A stretch of DNA of 13,670 bases from assembly GCA_029266015.1 (NCBI GenBank), contig JAJUFK010000035.1, positions 1 through 13,670 of the forward strand, in the 5' to 3' direction. Below the pieces are notes generated by a model. It was not told the DNA's origin, did not search any database, and saw only the letters and a program-made list of their open reading frames with translations. Below, piece after piece: positions 7,014-11,684 of this stretch (position 1 is the first letter of the stretch; every line of letters starts with the position of its first letter). The position numbers and the translations under genes are program-made. This stretch comes from Bacteroidota bacterium (GTDB lineage Bacteria; Bacteroidota; Bacteroidia; Bacteroidales; UBA1715).

Positions 7014-8825
7014 TTATATTTTTTTTTGTGAATGACTATATAACCATGCTGAATTATTTTGTGATAATGAAGAATACTGTTTTGAGGGTGAAGGCAGAGT
7101 AGCACCTATACCATAGTTTAACCACTGTTCATCTATGTGTTGTATGGTTTTTTCGTCCATAATTACCGGATTTGGCCAATCTCTTTTTGTTCGTTCTTGA
7201 GGTTTAGTTCGGCCATCTATTAATAATACACTAGTATTATGTAATGTTATGTGTTGGCAGTCTTCAAGTGGATTTATGTTATTAAGAATATGCCATACTT
7301 TAGTTGATATATTGTGAATTTCTAAAGTTTTGTCGCAGAGTATTATAAATTTTGAGAAAATATTTTCTAATGAATTACAAATAGTTCCTATAGTTTCATG
7401 TTGGTCACATGGAATTATAGAATACAAATTAGTATATATGTTTGCAGAGTCTTGTATTTCAGTGAGTAATTTTTTTGTTGCATCAATACCTATTTTACTG
7501 CCAAATCCTGTTTGTGGAGCTGCATGGTCTAATACATCAAGAGGCCCTTTACTTAAATAAATATCATGCTGTACGTTACAATATGCAAATATTGCATTGC
7601 AAATAGCATCAATGTTCATTTCTGTATTTTCATCAATTATTATAAGTGTTTTATTAAACATCATTTGCCCAGCTCCCCATAATGTATTCATTACTTTGTA
7701 TGCTTGACCGGCATATTGTTTTTGTATTTTGGCAATAACCAAATTATGAGCAACACCTTCAAAAGGCATCCAATAATCAATAAGTTCGGGTACTAATAAT
7801 AATTTTATTGGTGCAAGAAATATGCGTTCCGTTGCTTTCCCTATCCACGCATCTTCCATAGGAGGTATACCAACTATAGTGGTAGGATATATTGCATTTT
7901 TTTTATACGTAATACATGTTACATGAAATGTTGGATAGAAATCGGGAAGCGAATAAAAACCTGTATGATCACCAAATGGTCCTTCAAAAAATAATTCTTC
8001 AGTAGTGTCTATATATCCTTCTAAAACAATGTCAGCATCAGCGGGAACATATAATTCATTGGTAATACATTGTACTAATTCTACATGTTTTTTACGTAAA
8101 AAACCTGATAACATAAATTCGTCAATATTTTCGGGCAGAGGTGCTGTGGCTGCAAATGTATGAGAGGGGTCACCACCTAATGCTACAGACACTGGCATAC
8201 GAATACCTAATTCTTTATATGCCTTGTAATGATTAGCTCCGGTTTTATGTAAATGCCAATGCATGGCTGTGGTTGTTGAATCAATTACTTGCATACGATA
8301 CATACCAACATTACGAACACCTGTTTTAGGATGTTTGGTAATTACCATTGGTAATGTTATGAATTTGCCGCCATCATGAGGCCAACATTGTAATATTGGT
8401 AATGAATCTAAAGAAACGTTTGTTTGAATAATGTGCTGGCATGCACCTTTACCTTTTTTATATTTAGGCATCCAGTTTTGTAATTCATGTAATAATGGCA
8501 ACATTTTGAGAGCATCAAAAATAGAATGCTTAGGAGCAACAGCTTTTTCAAACAATTGTTGAATTCTTTCTTTCGGTTCATCAAGATGAGTTGTGCTTAA
8601 AGCCATGTTTATTCTTGTTTCTGAACCAAATCCATTTATAAATACGGGAAACGAAGTGCCTGTATTGGTAAATATAAGGGCCTTGTTTTTCTGTGAATTT
8701 TGTTTTGAAAATCTATCGGTTATCTCTGTAATTTCTAATATTGGATTTACAAATTCATGAATTTCAATTAATTCATCTTTACTTTTTAAGAATTCTATAT
8801 ATTCCGCTAAACTTGAATATGCCAT
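7014..8825 (-). CDS. UbiD-family (prenylated-FMN) decarboxylase
   Basis: This 603-residue UbiD-family enzyme belongs to a group that reversibly decarboxylates aromatic or unsaturated acids with prenylated FMN supplied by a UbiX partner. Visible family blocks are GMYRMQVIDSTTTAMHWHLHK (about residues 174-194), GGDPSHTFAATAPLP (217-231), ADIVLEGYI (264-272) and EGPFGDHTGFYS with conserved E281 (281-292). The length is that of the longer Bacteroidota/menaquinone-type UbiD proteins rather than the roughly 490 residues of E. coli UbiD. Since Bacteroidota make menaquinone and not ubiquinone, a role in a futalosine-type menaquinone pathway or in other aromatic acid metabolism is more likely than ubiquinone synthesis. 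I cannot choose, so no symbol is given. No ubiX is in the window. The UAA is preceded by a nine-A run in the last codons. The DUF554 gene follows 5 nt downstream. Confidence 0.92.
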   Translation of the reverse strand: MAYSSLAEYIEFLKSKDELIEIHEFVNPILEITEITDRFSKQNSQKNKALIFTNTGTSFPVFINGFGSETRINMALSTTHLDEPKERIQQLFEKAVAPKHSIFDALKMLPLLHELQNWMPKYKKGKGACQHIIQTNVSLDSLPILQCWPHDGGKFITLPMVITKHPKTGVRNVGMYRMQVIDSTTTAMHWHLHKTGANHYKAYKELGIRMPVSVALGGDPSHTFAATAPLPENIDEFMLSGFLRKKHVELVQCITNELYVPADADIVLEGYIDTTEELFFEGPFGDHTGFYSLPDFYPTFHVTCITYKKNAIYPTTIVGIPPMEDAWIGKATERIFLAPIKLLLVPELIDYWMPFEGVAHNLVIAKIQKQYAGQAYKVMNTLWGAGQMMFNKTLIIIDENTEMNIDAICNAIFAYCNVQHDIYLSKGPLDVLDHAAPQTGFGSKIGIDATKKLLTEIQDSANIYTNLYSIIPCDQHETIGTICNSLENIFSKFIILCDKTLEIHNISTKVWHILNNINPLEDCQHITLHNTSVLLIDGRTKPQERTKRDWPNPVIMDEKTIQHIDEQWLNYGIGATLPSPSKQYSSLSQNNSAWLYSHSQKKI

Positions 8826-8950
8826 GTTTTTTTTATGTAAAATTACATTTTTTTTTGTTGAGTTTATTAAAGACTGTAAATGTATTATTTTTATTTAGGG
8901 GAATTGTCTGTGATTTCTCAAAATGCGTTTGGTTTTTTTACTTAATTATA
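8826..8950. other. AT-rich leader region upstream of the UbiD-family gene
   Basis: This is the first part of a 540-base gene-free stretch (8826-9365). It should carry the promoter of the minus-strand UbiD-family gene, but I see only a near match on that strand, TACATTTA (8884-8877), with no properly spaced TTG. A short palindrome ATGTAAAATTACAT (8835-8848) lies 10 bases before that start codon. On the plus strand TTG (8929-8931), 23 nt and TACTTTTG (8955-8962) could be a second promoter for the structured RNA downstream, though the spacing is at the long end. No reading frame of note is present. Confidence 0.3.
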
Positions 8951-8988
8951 TGAGTACTTTTGAGTAATTTGCATTACAATAGTACTCA
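8951..8988. repeat. Inverted repeat hairpin
   Basis: The arms TGAGTACT (8951-8958) and AGTACTCA (8981-8988) are perfect 8-bp complements. Within the loop GTAAT (8964-8968) pairs with ATTAC (8973-8977) around TTGC, giving a two-tier stem. There is no U-tract on either side. It may be an operator, or the start of a longer structured transcript. Confidence 0.5.
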
Positions 8989-8993
8989 ATTTG

Positions 8994-9098
8994 TTGTAAA
9001 CCATTGCTTTTTATATTCTTAAAGATATATATTTGCAGTGTAAACATAACAATAACATTACAATTTGTTTACAATTCATTGAGAGCAATGGATTACAA
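8994..9098. repeat. Long inverted repeat spanning the RNA promoter
   Basis: TTGTAAACCATTGCT (8994-9008) and AGCAATGGATTACAA (9084-9098) pair at 14 of 15 positions, the mismatch being bases 9000 and 9092. Inside them TGTAAACA (9039-9046) and TGTTTACA (9066-9073) pair perfectly. The predicted TTG element of the RNA promoter lies in the left arm, so the repeat either acts as DNA (operator) or shows that the real transcript starts further upstream. Confidence 0.55.
9004..9035 (+). promoter_or_regulatory. Predicted promoter of the structured RNA
   Basis: TTG (9004-9006) is followed after 21 nt by TATATTTG (9028-9035), an exact match to the Bacteroidota -7 consensus TAnnTTTG at a normal spacing. 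Transcription should start near 9040, just where the first RNA hairpin (9039-9073) begins. Confidence 0.6.
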
Positions 9099-9264
9099 AA
9101 ATATATCTCGGAAATGATAGAAGAGTAGGTAAACGATTTCATAGTTTTTTGGTTTATTTAGGGGTTGTTTTCAAAAAAAATGTTTACCGTAGGTTAGTGA
9201 AGTTGAGTAATTCATCATTTCCGAGAAAGTCATAAAGGACCGACTATTTAGTCGGTTTTTTTTT
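9040..9264 (+). ncRNA. Candidate structured non-coding RNA, about 225 nt, family not recognised
   Basis: The segment has a promoter, stable folds and an intrinsic terminator but no sizeable reading frame. The 5' end can form a hairpin (9039-9046 with 9066-9073). The main domain is closed by a perfect 13-bp stem, TCTCGGAAATGAT (9106-9118) with ATCATTTCCGAGA (9214-9226). Inside it GGTAAAC (9128-9134) pairs with GTTTACC (9182-9188), and TTTTTTGG (9145-9152) with TCAAAAAA (9171-9178). Single-stranded bubbles of 9 and 25 nt lie between the first two stems. A terminator follows at 9239-9264. A long rod with a central bubble recalls 6S RNA, but I cannot confirm that family. SRP RNA, tmRNA and RNase P signatures were looked for and not seen. 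It may instead be a regulated leader of the FKBP gene, which starts 102 bases after the U-tract. Confidence 0.55.
9239..9264 (+). terminator. Intrinsic terminator of the structured RNA
   Basis: ACCGACTA (9239-9246) and TAGTCGGT (9249-9256) form a perfect 8-bp stem with a minimal TT loop (in practice 7 bp and an ATTT loop), followed directly by a run of nine T (9256-9264). Confidence 0.85.
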
Positions 9265-9365
9265 AAAATTCACAATAATAATTTTATTGAATTCGTAAAA
9301 TATATCATATTAAATTGTAGTTTTGTTTTAAAATTATTTTAGTAAAAAACCAAAAAAAGACTACA

Positions 9366-10154
9366 ATGAAACGATTGACATTTTTATTTCCGGCACTTTT
9401 AGTAATTTCAATACAATTACAGGCGCAAAAACAATCAAACACAAAACAACCAGTTTTAAAAAATTATAGTGACAGTGCATCATATGCTATCGGATTAGAT
9501 ATTGCATCTAATTTAATTCAGAATAATTTAGACAGTGTTCTTTCGGCGCAAAATATAGCATTAGGTATAATTGATGGTATGAATAAAAATAATTATAAAA
9601 TTCATCCTGATCAAGCACAAATAGTCGCTCAAGGATTTTTTATGAAGTTACAACAACAAAAAAGAGAGCAAGACAATAAAAAATATATGTCGAATATAGA
9701 AAAAGGTAAGAAATTTTTAGAAGATAATAAAAAGAATCCAAGTGTACAAGTAACTCCAAGTGGTTTACAATATATAGTAATAAAAGAAGGCAAGGGACCA
9801 AAACCAACTGCTAATGATCAAGTAACTTTGCATTATGAAGGAACACTTATAGACGGAAAAGTATTTGATTCTTCTATCCAACGTGGTGAACCTGCTACAT
9901 TTGGAGTAAATCAAGTTATTCCGGGTTTTAGCGAAGCTATTATGCTTATGTCTGTAGGATCAAAATATCGAGTATTTATTCCTCAAGAATTAGCATATGG
10001 AGATCGTAACGCAGGTTCTATAGAGCCTTATTCTACACTTATTTTTGATATTGAAATTATTGATATACCAACTCAAACAAAATCAGAAACAACTGCTCAA
10101 CCAAGTTCAAAAGAAGTAGATGCAAAATCAAGTGAAACAAAAAAGAAAAAATAA
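9366..10154 (+). CDS. Exported FKBP-type peptidyl-prolyl cis-trans isomerase (Mip/FkpA-like)
   Basis: This 262-residue protein starts with a signal peptide (MKRLTFLFPALLVISIQLQAQ, cleavage after about residue 20), so it acts in the periplasm or envelope. Residues 33-120 match the helical Mip/FkpA dimerisation region (SASYAIGLDIASNL, ALGIIDGM). Residues 134-233 are the FKBP domain, with VTLHYEGTLIDGKVFDSS, VIPGF and IPQELAYG. These supply the usual active-site residues Y157, F167, D168, I186 and Y211. The usual active-site tryptophan after VIPG is F188 here. The tail (236-262) is a low-complexity Lys/Ser/Glu stretch. A TAGTTTTG -7 element at 9318-9325 would give a 35-nt leader, though no TTG is at the right distance. 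The gene ends TAA-TGA and is followed by a strong terminator. Its neighbours in the envelope (Prc, YceI) fit a role in folding of exported proteins. Confidence 0.95.
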   Translation: MKRLTFLFPALLVISIQLQAQKQSNTKQPVLKNYSDSASYAIGLDIASNLIQNNLDSVLSAQNIALGIIDGMNKNNYKIHPDQAQIVAQGFFMKLQQQKREQDNKKYMSNIEKGKKFLEDNKKNPSVQVTPSGLQYIVIKEGKGPKPTANDQVTLHYEGTLIDGKVFDSSIQRGEPATFGVNQVIPGFSEAIMLMSVGSKYRVFIPQELAYGDRNAGSIEPYSTLIFDIEIIDIPTQTKSETTAQPSSKEVDAKSSETKKKK

Positions 10155-10170
10155 TGACAATATTTAACAC

Positions 10171-10201
10171 AAAAAAAGCAACCCAAAAGGTTGCTTTTTT
10201 T
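10171..10201. terminator. Bidirectional intrinsic terminator between convergent genes
   Basis: Seven A (10171-10177), GCAACC (10178-10183), loop CAAAA, GGTTGC (10189-10194) and seven T (10195-10201). The stem has tracts suited to both strands, so it can end the FKBP gene on plus and the pirin-yceI operon on minus. Confidence 0.9.
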
Positions 10202-10216
10202 GTTTGTATCACTATG

Positions 10217-10780
10217 TTATTTCATAATTAATGTTACATCTAGTATAAATTCATCGAGAATTGCATTATCGCCTAAATTTTCAAAAAAACTTCCTGAACC
10301 ATAGGTTATACCGTAAAGCGTTCTGTTAACAGGAATTTTAGCAGTATACGTTTTCCCATTTCGAGTTGCAGTAAATGAAATTGGTTTTGTAATACCTTTA
10401 ATAGTTAAATTTCCTTTGACTACAGTTGTATTGTTAAGAAATGATGCACGCTCGGTAATAGTTAGCGTAGCTGTAGGATATTGAATAACACTAAAAAAAT
10501 CATCGCTTTGTAAATGACCAATTAATTTAGCGTTTATAGCTTTATCTGTAATATCGCTGCACGAAATTGATTTCATATCAATGACAAAAGTTCCACCGGT
10601 AATAATATTACCCGCTAGCGATAAATTTCCTGACTGCAATTTTATTGCACCCGTATGACCGCCTACAATTTTATTTGCAGTTCAAATAATTTTTGATTTA
10701 TTCACATCTGCTGTAAGTGTTTGAGCATTAATTTGAAATGCTGAAAACAAAACTGTAATTAATATAAAAAAGTGTTTCAT
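10217..10780 (-). pseudogene. YceI-family lipocalin-like periplasmic protein, with an in-frame TGA at codon 33
   Basis: Read through one stop this is a complete 187-residue YceI protein. It has a signal peptide MKHFFILITVLFSAFQINA (residues 1-19) and then SKII-stop-TANKIVGGHTGAIKLQSG, where family members have tryptophan at the stop position. The conserved AKLIGHLQSDDFFSVIQYPTAT and KGNLTIKGITKPISFTA follow. YceI proteins are periplasmic lipocalin folds that bind isoprenoid-type lipids. The TGA at 10684-10682 differs from TGG by one base. Without read-through, translation could only restart at a weak internal codon such as TTG at 10639-10637, giving about 140 residues with no signal peptide. 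The neighbouring genes encode many tryptophans as TGG, so a changed genetic code is unlikely. The gene lies 21 nt after pirin on the same strand, a common pairing. I favour a recent nonsense mutation or a sequence error. Confidence 0.85.
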
Positions 10781-10801
10781 AATAGTATAATTTTAAAGTG
10801 A

Positions 10802-11512
10802 TTAATTCATAGGTACTTCAATAAGTAATAATTGTGTATATGACTCAATATGGATTTCAATTTGTTTTGTATCCCAAATTCCTAAAGCATCGCGTTTATA
10901 CAAAGAAATATTATCAATATGGGCTTTACCGTCTATTACTAAAACAAAAATACCGTTTTTGTGAGAATGAAGAGTATATGTTTGAGTAGATTGAGTATTA
11001 AAATCACCTAAATAAATCCATGCATTTTGATGTATCCATGCTCCTTTTTCATGTTGGTTTGGTGATACGATTTGATATAATTTGTTTTGTTCAAATAATG
11101 AAGAAATATTAATTTGTTGATATCGAGGAGTAATATTTTTACTGCGGGGATATATCCATATTTGAAATAAATGAACAGGTTTTTGAATATCTTTATTCCA
11201 TTCACTGTGATATACTCCGGAACCTGCACTCATTACTTGAATTTCTCCATGATTTATTGCTCCTTCATTTCCCATACTATCACTATGCCATAATGTACCC
11301 AATAAGGGTATTGTTATAATTTCCATATTATAATGAGGATGGATGCCAAATCCGTTATTGGGAGCTATTATATCATCATTTAAAACTCTTAGCATTCCAA
11401 AATGAATTCGTTCAGGATTATAATAATCGGCAAAACTAAAATAATGATGAGTTTGTAACCACCCATGATTTGCTTTTCCTATTGTATCTGATTTGTATAA
11501 TATAGATTTCAT
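10802..11512 (-). CDS. Pirin family protein (YhhW-like bicupin)
   Basis: This 236-residue pirin-family protein belongs to the short YhhW branch, some members of which show quercetin 2,3-dioxygenase activity. The metal ligands of the N-terminal cupin are all present: H58 and H60 in GIHPHYNME, H102 and E104 in GVYHSEWN, one residue offset from E. coli YhhW. The pattern around them (GTLWHSDSMGNEGAINHGEIQVMSAGSGVYHSE) is a textbook family block. The second cupin (about residues 165-236) lacks metal ligands, as usual. It has no signal peptide, so it is cytoplasmic. It heads a two-gene unit with yceI 21 nt downstream. The physiological substrate is not known. A perfect sigma-70-type TTGACA/TATAAT pair sits upstream. 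Confidence 0.95.
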   Translation of the reverse strand: MKSILYKSDTIGKANHGWLQTHHYFSFADYYNPERIHFGMLRVLNDDIIAPNNGFGIHPHYNMEIITIPLLGTLWHSDSMGNEGAINHGEIQVMSAGSGVYHSEWNKDIQKPVHLFQIWIYPRSKNITPRYQQINISSLFEQNKLYQIVSPNQHEKGAWIHQNAWIYLGDFNTQSTQTYTLHSHKNGIFVLVIDGKAHIDNISLYKRDALGIWDTKQIEIHIESYTQLLLIEVPMN

Positions 11513-11527
11513 GTAAACTTTTTTTGT

Positions 11528-11555
11528 ATTATAATTGTTTCATATGTTTTGTCAA
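11528..11555 (-). promoter_or_regulatory. Possible pirin-yceI promoter with E. coli-type consensus
   Basis: On the minus strand TTGACA (11555-11550), 16 nt, then TATAAT (11533-11528), both exact. Transcription would start about 10 bases before the pirin ATG. This is not the usual Bacteroidota promoter, and no TAnnTTTG is seen in the same spacer on that strand. A flanking GTAAAC (11513-11518) / GTTTAC (11557-11562) inverted repeat encloses it. Confidence 0.35.
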
Positions 11556-11649
11556 TGTTTACAGTAAAAACTTACATAGAAGAATTCAATGAAGATTTAA
11601 TAATCGTTTTAAAATAAATTAATCATTCCAACGTGCATACGATATTATT

Positions 11650-11677
11650 TTGTAATTTCGTTTTTCATTTATAATTG
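11650..11677 (+). promoter_or_regulatory. Possible promoter of the tail-specific protease gene
   Basis: TTG (11650-11652) is followed after 17 nt by TATAATTG (11670-11677), one base from TAnnTTTG. Transcription would start within a few bases of the ATG at 11685, giving a leaderless or nearly leaderless mRNA. It is a weak call. Confidence 0.35.
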
Positions 11678-11684
11678 TAACAGT

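Noticed and set aside
8741..8953. Plus-strand open frame of 70 residues at the UbiD-family start
   Set aside because: Most of it is antisense to the UbiD N terminus and the rest is T-rich leader. No domain or plausible start context.
9039..9188. CRISPR-like array from the recurring GTAAAC word
   Set aside because: The word is only six to eight bases, occurs in both orientations and at irregular spacing, and no cas gene is present.
9040..9264. tmRNA, RNase P RNA or SRP RNA
   Set aside because: There is no tRNA-like end or tag frame, no conserved RNase P core sequence and no SRP GGAAG-type loop motif, and the size does not fit the first two.
8951..9264. Miniature mobile element formed by the inverted repeats
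   Set aside because: The repeats are nested within one locus, no target-site duplication flanks them, and no second copy is seen in the window.
10682..10684. TGA reassigned to tryptophan in this organism
   Set aside because: Many tryptophans in the other genes are TGG and all the other long genes are free of internal TGA, so a changed code would be expected to interrupt them too.
11008..11229. Minus-strand frame of 73 residues within pirin
   Set aside because: It is a second frame of the intact pirin gene, whose metal-ligand motifs are in the other frame.
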